From Bacillus sp. CECT 9360 (GTDB lineage: Bacteria > Bacillota > Bacilli > Bacillales > DSM-1321), in assembly GCF_918741275.1 (NCBI RefSeq), contig NZ_CAKKNA010000001.1:347446-411445 (forward strand): 64,000 nucleotides of DNA. Reading direction: 5' to 3'. Numbering within the stretch: position 1 is the first letter of the stretch; each line of letters starts with the position of its first letter. The notes below the pieces were generated by a model. That model searched no databases and was not told where the DNA came from. It was given only the letters and a program-made list of their open reading frames with translations. Below are positions 6,672 to 16,167 of this stretch, in pieces. Both the position numbers and the translations under genes were made by a program.

Positions 6672-9644
6672 TTGCCTTTTATAAACCAAAAACATCATAA
6701 GAGAAACAAAACAGAGGAAGAATTTAGTGCAAACCTCAAAATTGATGCAGATGCAGACCTCTATAGCTATGAGACGTTAACTTCTCTATTCGATTACCAT
6801 CCAGATATTATATTTACCTTAAATGTAGCAGGGGATATAGAAGCAGTTAATAAGCGAGTGGATCGTTTAGGATATAAACCAGAAGAAATCAATGGATCTT
6901 TTACAGAATTTATTGTTAACAAACATTTGATTAAAACCATTGCTAATTTTGAAAAAACATTAAATGGTTCATCTGAGAATTTCGATATTTCTCTTTTACA
7001 TAAAGACGGAAGTTCGATTGAGGCAAATATAACAAGCATTCCAATCATAACGAATAATAAAGTTATTGGTGTCATTGGTATTGCAAAGGATATCAGCGAC
7101 ATAAAACAAAAGGAAGCTACTTTAAAAAACATCCAAAATGGACTTACTCTTTCCCAAATGAATGCAAACATCGGCAGCTGGGATTCGGACCTTACAACTG
7201 GAAAAATCTTTTGGTCCAAACAAATATTCCGTATATTAGGAATTCATCCGGATGAAGAATTTGTACCAACCTATAACAAGCTTATTGAATTCATCCATCC
7301 AAAAGATCGTGAGCGATTCGACACAGTCGTTACTTCTTCACTGCAAAATAATGAAAATTATCAAATTGAATATCGGGTTCATAGAGGCGATGGTAAAGAA
7401 CGAGTTATTTCTGAGAAAGCTGATTTAATCGTCGATGACGATGGTAAAGCGGTCAGATTGATGGGAATCATCCATGATATTACCGAGCGGAAATTGGCAG
7501 AGGAAAATGAAGAGCAATTCCAAAATGTTTACTCGAATATTGAAGCCGGCATTTGGTCAAAAGATCTTAATGCTGACAAATTTCGCTTTGTATCTGCAGG
7601 AGTGGAACCAATCTGCGGTTTTACACAGGAAGAAATCATGCAAGAGAAGGTGGAATGGGAAAAAATCGTATATCCAGAAGATTTGCCAGGATTCTTATCT
7701 TTGCAAAGGGAATTATTCTCAGGCAAAGCCATACAGCATGAATATCGTATTACCCATCAAAATGATGGTATCCGATGGGTTCGGGATCATACAATCCCGC
7801 TTTTGAATGACTTCGGAGAGGTGACACGGTTAACAGGAATCATAACGGACATTACAGATCAAAAAATAGCCGTTGCCAGAATGGAGCATTTCGCACATCA
7901 TGATTATCTTACGGACTTGCCAAATAGAAGATTATTTGACAAGAAATTATCTTCATTAATAGAAGAATCCCAAACAGAAGATAAGCAATTCGCTGTTATC
8001 TATCTTGATCTCGATGGGTTTAAGCGTATCAATGACTCTCTGGGTCATCCGGTAGGAGATGATCTGTTAATAAGCCTATCAGAAAGACTATCTAACCTTT
8101 TGACGGGCGACAATTTTATTGCACGAATGGGTGGCGATGAGTTTGCCATACTGGTTTCGAAGTATCTTGAGATAGATGAAATCATTAAATTTGCAAAAAC
8201 GATCATCAATGAAATCAAACATCCTTTTTTTATAAAGGATTATGAGCTTTTTATAACCGCAAGTATCGGAATTAGTATGTATCCACAGGATGGTTTAGAC
8301 GCAGCAGCGTTAATCAAAAATGCTGATTCAGCTTTATATCGCGCCAAGGAACTTGGTAAAGACAACTACCAAGTCTATATGGCTTCTAAGGATATTCAAG
8401 CGTATAAATCTTTTTTGCTAGAAAAAGATTTAAGGTATGCATTGGCTAAAAATGAATTTCATATCCATTACCAGCCGCGCATTGATTTAAGTCAAAACAA
8501 AATCGTCAGGGCCGAAGCGCTTATCCGCTGGAAACATCCAGAGTGGGGCCTTGTTTCACCGGATGAATTCATTCCCTTGGCCGAGGAATCGGGGCTTATC
8601 ATTGAAATAGGGAATTGGGTGGTACGCAACGTTTGCCAACAATTAACTAGTTGGGTGAAAGAGCAGGTACCTGTGGTTCCAATATCAGTAAACATATCGG
8701 CTAACAGCTTTCTAAAGACTAATTGGAGCTCTACAATTCTGCAAATTCTAGAAGAAATGAATGTCGACCCCAGCATGTTAGAATTCGAAATAACCGAAAG
8801 TACTATCCTGCAAAATGAAGAGGTAGTCCGGAAATCCGTTGAGTTCGTAAAAGAACTTGGCATAAAGCTTTCATTAGATGATTTCGGCACAGGTTTTTCT
8901 TCAATCAGTCATTTAAAGAAGTTCCAATTTGATTATTTAAAGATCGATCGTACATTTATCGAAAAAATCGTTGTCAATCGTCAAGACGCGAATATTACTC
9001 AATCCATCATACAACTAGCTCACGGATTGGATATGAAAGTAGTTGCAGAGGGTGTTGAAACCGACGAACAGCTGGAATTATTAAAAACATTTGCTTGTGA
9101 TGAAATACAAGGCTATATATTGAGTAAACCGATTGAGGCAGAGGTTTTTAAAAAATTATTAATGCCCGTTGTTCTTAAACCAAAAGTCAAAAAAAAATCA
9201 GATAAACAGGGGGAAAATCGACGTAAATTTTTCCGAATCGACCTTCCGGTGCCATTAAGCTGCAAAATGACGATACTAAATATTAAAGGTAAGAAAATTT
9301 CATTGGGCGCCACAGAAATCATAATGGATAATATCGGACCTGGAGGACTTCATTTTTTGTCACATATTAATATGCCCGTAAGACCGGACATCACTTTAAA
9401 AATAATGACCGAAATCCTTGGTGAAAAATTTCATATCCTTGGACATATCGTTTGGCAAAATGAAGTAGAATATAAGGTTTATGAATACGGTCTAGAATTC
9501 TTCTTGGATGAAAACGAGCGAGAAAGAGTAATCATGTTATTAAACAAATTATCGGTCGAATCTCGAAAGACAACGATTTTTCAAAAAAACCTTTTAGTTA
9601 CGGAAGATAAAATACAATATATTCATTCTCTCAGGTACAAATAA
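6672..9644 (+). CDS. PAS-PAS-PAS-GGDEF-EAL-PilZ cyclic-di-GMP signalling protein
   Basis: About 990 aa. Three PAS domains (roughly residues 30-140, 150-260 and 270-380) should sense a signal. A diguanylate cyclase domain with intact GGDEF (8130-8144) follows, then a phosphodiesterase domain with EAL (8514-8522), FEITES, DDFGTGFSS, KIDRTFI and EGVETDEQ, all key elements present. The C-terminus is a PilZ domain with the RRKFFR motif (about 9219) and NIGPGG. One protein could thus make, degrade and bind c-di-GMP. An ATG lies at 6630, but TTG 6672 has a TAGGAGTG site 8 nt upstream; the 14 residues in between, hydrophobic and without a ribosome site, are then untranslated leader and the protein is cytoplasmic. 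Confidence 0.88.
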   Translation: MPFINQKHHKRNKTEEEFSANLKIDADADLYSYETLTSLFDYHPDIIFTLNVAGDIEAVNKRVDRLGYKPEEINGSFTEFIVNKHLIKTIANFEKTLNGSSENFDISLLHKDGSSIEANITSIPIITNNKVIGVIGIAKDISDIKQKEATLKNIQNGLTLSQMNANIGSWDSDLTTGKIFWSKQIFRILGIHPDEEFVPTYNKLIEFIHPKDRERFDTVVTSSLQNNENYQIEYRVHRGDGKERVISEKADLIVDDDGKAVRLMGIIHDITERKLAEENEEQFQNVYSNIEAGIWSKDLNADKFRFVSAGVEPICGFTQEEIMQEKVEWEKIVYPEDLPGFLSLQRELFSGKAIQHEYRITHQNDGIRWVRDHTIPLLNDFGEVTRLTGIITDITDQKIAVARMEHFAHHDYLTDLPNRRLFDKKLSSLIEESQTEDKQFAVIYLDLDGFKRINDSLGHPVGDDLLISLSERLSNLLTGDNFIARMGGDEFAILVSKYLEIDEIIKFAKTIINEIKHPFFIKDYELFITASIGISMYPQDGLDAAALIKNADSALYRAKELGKDNYQVYMASKDIQAYKSFLLEKDLRYALAKNEFHIHYQPRIDLSQNKIVRAEALIRWKHPEWGLVSPDEFIPLAEESGLIIEIGNWVVRNVCQQLTSWVKEQVPVVPISVNISANSFLKTNWSSTILQILEEMNVDPSMLEFEITESTILQNEEVVRKSVEFVKELGIKLSLDDFGTGFSSISHLKKFQFDYLKIDRTFIEKIVVNRQDANITQSIIQLAHGLDMKVVAEGVETDEQLELLKTFACDEIQGYILSKPIEAEVFKKLLMPVVLKPKVKKKSDKQGENRRKFFRIDLPVPLSCKMTILNIKGKKISLGATEIIMDNIGPGGLHFLSHINMPVRPDITLKIMTEILGEKFHILGHIVWQNEVEYKVYEYGLEFFLDENERERVIMLLNKLSVESRKTTIFQKNLLVTEDKIQYIHSLRYK

Positions 9645-9662
9645 TCATAACAGGGCATATCG

Positions 9663-9697
9663 GGGCTTATTCAGAAATATATTTTTTGAATAGGCCC
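9663..9697 (+). terminator. hairpin terminator
   Basis: GGGCTTATTCA pairs with TGAATAGGCCC (one G-T pair) after the signalling gene; T tract is modest. Confidence 0.6.
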
Positions 9698-9758
9698 TTC
9701 CTTATGACGTTTGAAACGCAGTAGAATCAGGGAAAAATCATTAAAAGGAGTCCTTAAT

Positions 9759-10253
9759 ATGAAAGGAGATCTTATGTCAAACATTCATCTCTTAACAAAC
9801 GAGCATAAATTCTCATATTACGAAGAAGATTGGTATCCACCTCTAACAGCTGCCCTTGAAGGCCTGAGTGCCAAAGAGGCTACTTGGAAACCAGCTGGGG
9901 AATCGGTCAATAGCATCTGGGAAACGATAAATCATATGCTCTATTTTGAAGAACGGCTTCTTTACCAATTAGAGGGCAGAATGAATCAATTTAACAAAGT
10001 GAGTGAGAACGACCTCACATTCAAAGAGGGAAATTCGGATGATGATCAGGCATGGGAACAAATAGTAAAAAAAATAAATGAAATTCATGCGGGTCTAAAA
10101 CAGGCGATTACCAGCTTGCAAGAAGACGATTTTGAGAGTTTTGCAGAAGCAATTATGGGTGTAATCAGACACGACGCCTACCATACAGGGCAAATCATTC
10201 AAATTAGGAAACTCCAAGGATCATGGGCGGCAAAAAGGAGATTTGAATTCTAA
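9759..10253 (+). CDS. DinB family protein
   Basis: About 164 aa four-helix-bundle protein of the DinB/YfiT type. The three family metal-ligand histidines can be seen: one in NHMLYFEERLLY and two in RHDAYHTGQI. Members include metal-dependent thiol transferases and damage-inducible proteins; this one's reaction is unknown. Two ATGs are possible: 9759 with AAAGGAG 8 nt upstream, and 9774 with a second AAAGGAG only 5 nt away. The first is preferred. It is followed by a terminator and appears monocistronic. Confidence 0.8.
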   Translation: MKGDLMSNIHLLTNEHKFSYYEEDWYPPLTAALEGLSAKEATWKPAGESVNSIWETINHMLYFEERLLYQLEGRMNQFNKVSENDLTFKEGNSDDDQAWEQIVKKINEIHAGLKQAITSLQEDDFESFAEAIMGVIRHDAYHTGQIIQIRKLQGSWAAKRRFEF

Positions 10254-10326
10254 CAGTTTCATTTAGTTAATAGCAAATAGCATTCCCATGTTCTAAGAAT
10301 GGAAAACAACCAACTTTATTATTTTT

Positions 10327-10352
10327 AAAGACCACTTAGTGGTCTTTTTGTA
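10327..10352 (+). terminator. rho-independent terminator
   Basis: AAAGACCA/TGGTCTTT stem, 5-nt loop CTTAG, then TTT. Confidence 0.85.
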
Positions 10353-10523
10353 ATTTTACTCTTAAACGAAAGGTGTTTATTTGTAGTAGAACATTCCTTA
10401 TATGCCTCAAGGCTAGAAAATTGTCGAATCTGAAAGAAAGTTATGTAAATATTTCTATTTATTATTTATACTTAAGGAATGTGTAGGATTTTTCTCGTTA
10501 ACCGAAAAAAAGGAGTTGGCAAT

Positions 10524-11465
10524 ATGTCTGATTCATCTAACCAGAATGTAACAATATTCTCAAATGAAACTCTCATAAACGGCTTCATTGAAATTATTGA
10601 AGAAATTGCCGATTCACCGGAATCAACATCTATCATGGAGAAACTCGGTTATCGTACTGGAAAATCGGCGGCTGAACAGATAAATATACATGGCAATAAG
10701 CCCGAATTTATAAAAACGCTCTCCTCTTTGAAATTAAAGGGAGGGTGGGGGACAGTGGAAGTAACCGACTTATCAGAGGATAGCAAAATCATGTTATTGA
10801 AGCTTACAAAAGAAAATGACAGCAATCAAGGTCTTACACCCGCTGAATGCTTTATCTTTAGCTATCTAGCAGGTTTATTTAGCATGCTTTTTGGAGAAGA
10901 CATGTGGTATGAACATAAGAAAGAAGGAGCAGAGTACTCGCTTATTATGATTACTCCTTCCGCGAACGTTGTAACGAATGACCTGAAAACAATTTTAAAA
11001 CGGAAAGAACAAGAGCAGATACAGCATTTAGAAAACATGGTCGAACAAAAAAGCTTAGATTTAAAGCACGCAATAAGGGAGCTATCTTCACCAGTTATAC
11101 CGGTATTAAACAATACGATCGTAATCCCTTTGTTTGGCAAATTTGAAGATCCCCATGCTAGTGAACTGAATGAAAAGATTCTACAAGGTGTTGTCCAATA
11201 CGGAGCACGCTATTTGCTTCTTGATTTGACCGCTGTTAAAGAGCTTGATGAATTTACACCGTCGGTCATCCACAACATTACAAATTCGGTCAAACTGCTG
11301 GGGGCAAAAACATTTCTCATTGGCATCTCACCGGTCATAAGCAGCGGAATAGTCAAGGCCGGCATGGATTTAGGCAATTTTAAATGTTTTAGTACTCTGC
11401 AGCATGCTTTACAATACACACTCTTTATTGAAGGTCTTGAAATTACAAAATCCATGAAAAGTTAA
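10524..11465 (+). CDS. RsbR-like STAS domain protein
   Basis: About 313 aa from ATG 10524 (AAGGAG ribosome site; the open frame to 10479 has none). The N-terminal ~170 residues are a variable sensory-type domain. A coiled linker (KRKEQEQIQHLENMVEQ) precedes RELSSPVIPVLNNTIVIPL, the hallmark entry to the RsbR-family STAS domain, which fills the rest. RsbR paralogues build the stressosome that controls sigma-B. The usual phosphorylated Thr positions are occupied here by Thr in DEFTPSV and Ser in ISSGIV, so phosphorylation is plausible. No rsb partner genes are adjacent. Confidence 0.75.
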   Translation: MSDSSNQNVTIFSNETLINGFIEIIEEIADSPESTSIMEKLGYRTGKSAAEQINIHGNKPEFIKTLSSLKLKGGWGTVEVTDLSEDSKIMLLKLTKENDSNQGLTPAECFIFSYLAGLFSMLFGEDMWYEHKKEGAEYSLIMITPSANVVTNDLKTILKRKEQEQIQHLENMVEQKSLDLKHAIRELSSPVIPVLNNTIVIPLFGKFEDPHASELNEKILQGVVQYGARYLLLDLTAVKELDEFTPSVIHNITNSVKLLGAKTFLIGISPVISSGIVKAGMDLGNFKCFSTLQHALQYTLFIEGLEITKSMKS

Positions 11466-11550
11466 GAAGTTAATAGTTATAAGTTAACAATAGGAAGGTG
11501 AGGGAGAATGTTTGCAGCCGAATTGAATGGGAAGATTCCTACACTTACAA

Positions 11551-11850
11551 CTATTTTTTCATGTTCTTGATTTCTTCAGTAACGACAAATGCTAAATCAT
11601 CGTTGCCAAATAGTGATAAGACACCAAGCAATGTTTCGTCAGCAACTTCACCTGCTTCTTCTTTAGGCACCGTCAAATCAAGTACTTCATTTAAAGCCAG
11701 GTTAGAGGCCTGATTGGGATAAGCCCTTATATATATTTCTGTTGGATCGAGGTCATGATTAACGCACCATTGAGCAAACACGAGAATCATCATCTTTTCT
11801 TCACTTTGATAGTTTTGGATTATTTTTTCTTGTATCTCTTTTTCATTCAT
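11551..11850 (-). CDS. conserved hypothetical small protein
   Basis: A 99-aa acidic soluble protein with AAAGGAG 8 nt before its ATG. It has a segment FAQWCVNHDLDPTEIYIRAYPNQ that looks like a conserved Bacillus signature, but no function is known to me. It is transcribed convergently with the STAS gene and divergently from the DUF1292 gene. Confidence 0.65.
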   Translation of the reverse strand: MNEKEIQEKIIQNYQSEEKMMILVFAQWCVNHDLDPTEIYIRAYPNQASNLALNEVLDLTVPKEEAGEVADETLLGVLSLFGNDDLAFVVTEEIKNMKK

Positions 11851-12128
11851 TTATTTTCTCCTTTGAAAGCATCTATATAAATTATAATGGAAGCTGATGA
11901 GTTTTTCATTAACTTAAACGAACGATACACTACTTTTCCTGGGAAAGCGCAGGATAAGACAATATTTTTACATTTTCAGGTTAAGGGAGTTTATCCGATT
12001 TTGATAATCATCGGCTGACTTGCAGTGGTATTTTACACTTTCCTAAAGATATTAAAGCGTTATTTTGATAAGAATTAGGGAAGATTAAGAATAGGATTAC
12101 TACTTTGCTTTAGAGAGGAGAAATTTAC

Positions 12129-12395
12129 ATGGATCGAATTGAAGCGGGCGAAATCTTCACGATCAGCGATGAGGATGAGCAAGAGCATGAAGTTGAGGTA
12201 ATGGGTACAATCGTTATTGAAGACACAGAATATGCAGCAGTCAGCTTTGTAGAAGACATTCAAGAAGAAAGTGATGATATTGATGTTTTCTTTTTAAAAA
12301 TCGACAGTGATGGCGACTTTTCAGCCATTGAGAGTGATGAGGAATTTGAAAAAGTATCCGCCGCATTTGAAGAAATCATGGAAGACGAAGAATAA
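12129..12395 (+). CDS. DUF1292 family protein
   Basis: An 88-aa, strongly acidic protein with the DUF1292 pattern: ISDEDEQEHEVEVMGTIVIE followed by a Y-A-A-V strand and a DxxVFFLKID segment. AGAGGAG precedes the ATG. In Firmicutes members such as YrzB are small cytoplasmic proteins of unknown role. A degenerate copy of its 3' end and terminator is found at 14222-14320. Confidence 0.85.
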   Translation: MDRIEAGEIFTISDEDEQEHEVEVMGTIVIEDTEYAAVSFVEDIQEESDDIDVFFLKIDSDGDFSAIESDEEFEKVSAAFEEIMEDEE

Positions 12396-12402
12396 TATCA
12401 AA

Positions 12403-12438
12403 ACCGAAAAAGGGGGAGGGGACCCCCTCCTTTTTTTT
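12403..12438 (+). terminator. GC-rich terminator
   Basis: GGAGGG/CCCTCC core stem directly after the DUF1292 stop, flanked by AAAAA upstream and an eight-T run downstream. Confidence 0.8.
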
Positions 12439-12509
12439 GCAAAATATATCTTACTTAATAGCAATAATTCACACTTAGGATAGATTTACTAGATAGGAGG
12501 ATTCAAACA

Positions 12510-13166
12510 ATGCTACACAACCAAATAAAAAAATACATATCGGAAATAATGAAATCAGTGGAAGAACAGCAATCTTCACAGAAAGGCGATGCGATAATAG
12601 TTCATATATATAAAGAGGAAAAAGAATATGCAGAGAAACATCAGTTGATAGCTGAAGAATTAAGAGGAAACATCACTTTAGCAGAGCCAGTTTCCCGCTT
12701 TTCAGACGCGCATATTGAGCGATGTGATAAAGAATCAGAAGAAGTTATTACTATAGAAAAACCGCAGTTTCTAACAGAACCTATTGAGTACTTAAAAAAA
12801 CATAAAAATGAATTTATTTACCTGGAATCTGATTGGTGGGAACTTGTGGGTGTGGATGCTGTTTCTTTAGAGGCGGACGATGTATTCGGAACATACAACA
12901 TCATGTTAGGATTGAAGCTGCAGAAGAAATTCGGAACAGCTTTAAAGACTCATCTCAAAAATGAATTACACGGAGACGATGCAAAGTTTTCCTTATTGTT
13001 TAATCCTGATGAAGGTTTATGGAATTTAAACTTTGCCTTGGACTATACGGGCGGCTTTAAAGAAGAATTGTCAATTGGAGAAGCGTATAATCTCATTTAC
13101 CATTTTTTATTTAAGCTAGTTGAAGTGGTAGAACATAAAGAAAACTCGCCGATTAAAGAGCCGTAA
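12510..13166 (+). CDS. conserved hypothetical protein
   Basis: A 218-aa soluble protein with ATAGGAGGA 8 nt before the ATG. It has no signal peptide or membrane segment. Trp-rich stretch LESDWWELVGVDAVSLEADD and NPDEGLWNLNFALDY are distinctive, but no catalytic motif is recognised. Homologues in Bacillus are usually left as hypothetical. It sits between the DUF1292 gene and corA, each with its own terminator or leader. Confidence 0.7.
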   Translation: MLHNQIKKYISEIMKSVEEQQSSQKGDAIIVHIYKEEKEYAEKHQLIAEELRGNITLAEPVSRFSDAHIERCDKESEEVITIEKPQFLTEPIEYLKKHKNEFIYLESDWWELVGVDAVSLEADDVFGTYNIMLGLKLQKKFGTALKTHLKNELHGDDAKFSLLFNPDEGLWNLNFALDYTGGFKEELSIGEAYNLIYHFLFKLVEVVEHKENSPIKEP

Positions 13167-13262
13167 AGGCTGACATTAGGCGCAGTTGAATTCATGCAAA
13201 TAGAAAGTTTTAGAGAAATGCAGGATCGTGGTGTTTCCAAAAAATAAAGGGGTTGATGGTAC

Positions 13263-14204
13263 TTGATTCGTACTTTTGCGGTGATGAACGATTTAAAGGT
13301 GATGAATGATTTACCGCTGAATCGATTATCCGATCCAGATGTAAAATGGTATTGGGTGGATTTTGATGCACCTACTGAAGAAGAGGCTATGCTGCTTAAA
13401 ACTCATTTCGATTTTCATCCGTTGGCCATTGAAGATTGCTTGCAATTTTTACAGCGTCCGAAACTCGATTATTACGATGGATATGATTTTTTTGTGCTGC
13501 ATACTCTAAATCAAGTCTCGCTGACACCAGAAGAAGTGGATGTATTTGTTGGCGAAAATTTCATCGTCACTTTCCATTTATCGGCATCACCTGAAATGCA
13601 AATGGTTCATCAAAGATTAATGGAGGATGATAATTCTCTGGATAAAGGCACATTATACGTTTTTTATTTAATCATGGATAAAATTGTGGACGAATTTTTC
13701 CCTAATATTTATAAAATTGAAGATGATTTAAATGAATTTGAAACCAAAGAAGCAAATAAAAACTTTATTGAAGGAGTCTTTGAACTTAGAAGCCAACTGC
13801 TCAAAATGCGCCGAACCATTTTTCCAATGCGTGAATTGGTGTATAGAATTCTTAATTCGGAAAGAGTGATCATACCGAAAGAAGAACGGGTGTACTTCAT
13901 GGATATTCATGACCATTTGCTGAAACTTTCCGAAATGATAGAGTCAAACCGGGAAATGACTACTGATATACGAGACAGTTACATTTCATTAAATTCAAAC
14001 CGAATGAATGCAATTATGAAGACACTGACCGTTATGACATCCATTTTTATTCCATTAACATTCATTGCCAGTATCTATGGGATGAACTTTGAATATATGC
14101 CTGAACTTACATGGCATCGTGGTTATTTCGGGGTACTAGGAGTTATGCTTGTTGTCGGTTTAGGCATGCTCATCTGGTTATGGCGTAAGGGCTGGTTCAA
14201 ATGA
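13263..14204 (+). CDS. corA: CorA family magnesium/cobalt transporter
   Basis: 313 aa with the full CorA layout: a long soluble N-terminal domain, a long helix, then two C-terminal membrane helices joined by the signature GMN at residues 273-275 (YGMNFEYMPEL). It forms a homopentameric divalent-cation channel in the inner membrane. The start is TTG 13263, after AAAGGGG at acceptable spacing; the N-terminus MIRTFAV fits the Bacillus YfjQ-type proteins. Confidence 0.92.
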   Translation: MIRTFAVMNDLKVMNDLPLNRLSDPDVKWYWVDFDAPTEEEAMLLKTHFDFHPLAIEDCLQFLQRPKLDYYDGYDFFVLHTLNQVSLTPEEVDVFVGENFIVTFHLSASPEMQMVHQRLMEDDNSLDKGTLYVFYLIMDKIVDEFFPNIYKIEDDLNEFETKEANKNFIEGVFELRSQLLKMRRTIFPMRELVYRILNSERVIIPKEERVYFMDIHDHLLKLSEMIESNREMTTDIRDSYISLNSNRMNAIMKTLTVMTSIFIPLTFIASIYGMNFEYMPELTWHRGYFGVLGVMLVVGLGMLIWLWRKGWFK

Positions 14205-14221
14205 TATACCATTGCCAAATG

Positions 14222-14290
14222 TATACGCCGATGAATTTGAAAAGTGCCCACCGCATTTGATGATTTCATGTAAGATGAAGAATACTATCA
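14222..14290 (+). pseudogene. degenerate copy of the DUF1292 gene 3' end
   Basis: The sequence GATGAATTTGAAAA, CCGCATTTGA, GAAATCATG-like (here GATTTCATG), AAGATGAAGAATA, TATCAAAA and the following G-run terminator match, in the same order and spacing, bases 12337-12420 at the end of the DUF1292 gene. Substitutions and small indels break the frame. It is best explained as a local duplication remnant. Confidence 0.65.
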
Positions 14291-14322
14291 AAAAAGGGGG
14301 ACCTAAAGCCCCTCTTTTTTGG
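14291..14322. terminator. bidirectional terminator
   Basis: AAAAAGGGG / CCCCTcTTTTTT hairpin between convergent corA and the antiporter gene. It belongs to the duplicated DUF1292 tail. Confidence 0.75.
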
Positions 14323-14335
14323 TATCAAGGTTTCA

Positions 14336-15751
14336 TTAAAAGAAGAAAACAGTCGCTCCATATAAAACGGCTGTAATGGCCGCTGCAATCAAAGCCGGCT
14401 TTAACTTAAACCTCGCATACTCCAAAACGGATAAGTTCAAAATTCGTGCAATTGTGTTTGTATCATCACTTAATGGCGATGCAAAGGCCCCAAATGTCCC
14501 GCTCGCAAAAACAGCTCCGATCACAAGCGGAAGCGAAATATCCGCCGCAACGGACATCGATACTCCTAGCGGCATCAGGATACCCCATGTGCCCCACGCT
14601 GACCCAATAAAATACGAGACAGCCGCACCAAAAATAAACAGTAGTGGCACAACTATGGATGCTGGTATCCAACCTGCATTCTCAGTCACAAAGCCAGAAA
14701 AACCGAGCTCCTCAGTTACCGAGGAAAGCCCCCAAACAACGGCCAGCAATACAATAACAGACATTAATTCATTTCCGCCGAAAATAAAGCTATTCAGCAA
14801 ATCAGCCGTTTTCATTTTCTGAAGCTTAAAGAACAAGAAAGTAAATAACGACGTAAAAAGCAGTGCAATGAGCATGGCATCCATAACATCTGCTTTTATG
14901 AATGCAGAAAGAAATCCCTTTTCTTTTTTGTAACCGTCCCACCATGTCAGCAAGAGTGTTAAGCTGACGACTAAAAACAACGGAATAAGCAGGTTCAAGG
15001 GCTTGTTCGGTAAATCCCTGCCTACTGCCGGATCACAGCTATGCCAGTCATCTTCATCCTCAGCTTGTTCACCAATTTTCTCAGGGTCACTGTCTTCCGT
15101 GGATTTAGAATGATGAAAAAAACTTAAATAGATGCCAAGCAAAATCATCACAATCGAGAAGAAATTAAACGGAATGCTTTGGAGAAACAGGTTGTATGGA
15201 TCCGCGTCTATTTGTTCATTCCTAATGGCGATATCAACGATCGAAGTCATATAACCGACAAATGCCGTCGCAATCGGAATGAGCACTATGATCGGAGTCG
15301 CGGTTGTTTCTATCACAAATCCCAATTCTTGCGTGGACATTTTTACCTTCTTTAGAAGGGCGCGCATGATCGGGGCAATCGTCACAAAACGAAAGCTTGG
15401 AGCGGCAAAAGTTCCTATCGTGGAAAGGTATGTAAGAATCAGAGCTTCTCTTTTCGTTTGTATTCGTGATGAAGCTTCCTCAACAAAACCGCGAATTCCG
15501 CCGGCAATCTTGATCATTCCGACCAATCCGGAAAAAGCGTATAGGAACAAGAGGATTTTTATATTATTTTCATCAATTAGCCCTTTGACTAAAAATTGCA
15601 CCATCTTCTCCAGGCCGCCAACGAGAGTGGGCTGCAGCAAGTAGGAGCCAACTAACAATCCTGCAAACAAACCAGGCAACACCTGCTTGGTTCTAATAGC
15701 AATAGGAATAACGATTAAAAAAGGGATAATGGAAAACCATTCATTCTGCAA
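14336..15751 (-). CDS. NhaC family Na+/H+ antiporter
   Basis: About 471 aa with a dozen hydrophobic segments, a hydrophilic acidic loop near residues 225-255 (STEDSDPEKIGEQAEDEDD) and the NhaC-family pattern GTFGAFASPLSDDTNTIARI near the C-terminus, plus SAWGTWGILMPLG. It should exchange sodium for protons across the inner membrane. The frame is open to TTG 15769, but a TTAGGGTG ribosome site fits TTG 15751 best (MQNEWFSIIPF). That site pairs with CACCCTAA 20 nt upstream on the mRNA, so the start may be partly masked. Confidence 0.85.
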   Translation of the reverse strand: MQNEWFSIIPFLIVIPIAIRTKQVLPGLFAGLLVGSYLLQPTLVGGLEKMVQFLVKGLIDENNIKILLFLYAFSGLVGMIKIAGGIRGFVEEASSRIQTKREALILTYLSTIGTFAAPSFRFVTIAPIMRALLKKVKMSTQELGFVIETTATPIIVLIPIATAFVGYMTSIVDIAIRNEQIDADPYNLFLQSIPFNFFSIVMILLGIYLSFFHHSKSTEDSDPEKIGEQAEDEDDWHSCDPAVGRDLPNKPLNLLIPLFLVVSLTLLLTWWDGYKKEKGFLSAFIKADVMDAMLIALLFTSLFTFLFFKLQKMKTADLLNSFIFGGNELMSVIVLLAVVWGLSSVTEELGFSGFVTENAGWIPASIVVPLLFIFGAAVSYFIGSAWGTWGILMPLGVSMSVAADISLPLVIGAVFASGTFGAFASPLSDDTNTIARILNLSVLEYARFKLKPALIAAAITAVLYGATVFFF

Positions 15752-15860
15752 ACTATTCACCCTAACCAATATGTACTTACGATTAGGGTGCGATAGATCG
15801 AAAAACTTATACGGTTAATCAATAGACAGATGGATGAAAAAGCTCCTAAGCTACATTTTT

Positions 15861-16010
15861 TTAGCGTGAACGCGCTCTATGCATTAAAGCAAGACGCCTT
15901 AGTGTGGCGCTTGTAAAATCGGTTGAATTTCGGCTTTTCAATTGATTTCTAATCGGGTTGCCATTTGGTAAACCAGTGTTCTCATCAGTGTCCGTGTGAT
16001 TGCGCGCCAT
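15861..16010 (-). CDS. 49-aa basic hydrophilic microprotein
   Basis: ATG 16010 follows a very strong GGGAGGCGG ribosome site. The product is hydrophilic and Asn/Arg-rich, ends in HRARSR and has no hydrophobic segment. It is divergent from another microprotein at 16168. Its composition is reminiscent of minor spore proteins, but no family is recognised. Confidence 0.55.
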   Translation of the reverse strand: MARNHTDTDENTGLPNGNPIRNQLKSRNSTDFTSATLRRLALMHRARSR

Positions 16011-16167
16011 ACAACCGCCTCCCATGTATTATTATTAATAGTTATTCCCTCTGATTAGCTCATTCATGCAAATATGGCTCAGTCTTATTTACTTTTAATG
16101 GCTGAATGGAAGGAAAGGTACAACAGATACTATAAAGGATCTTGATAATTTAAGGGGGAGAAGCACT

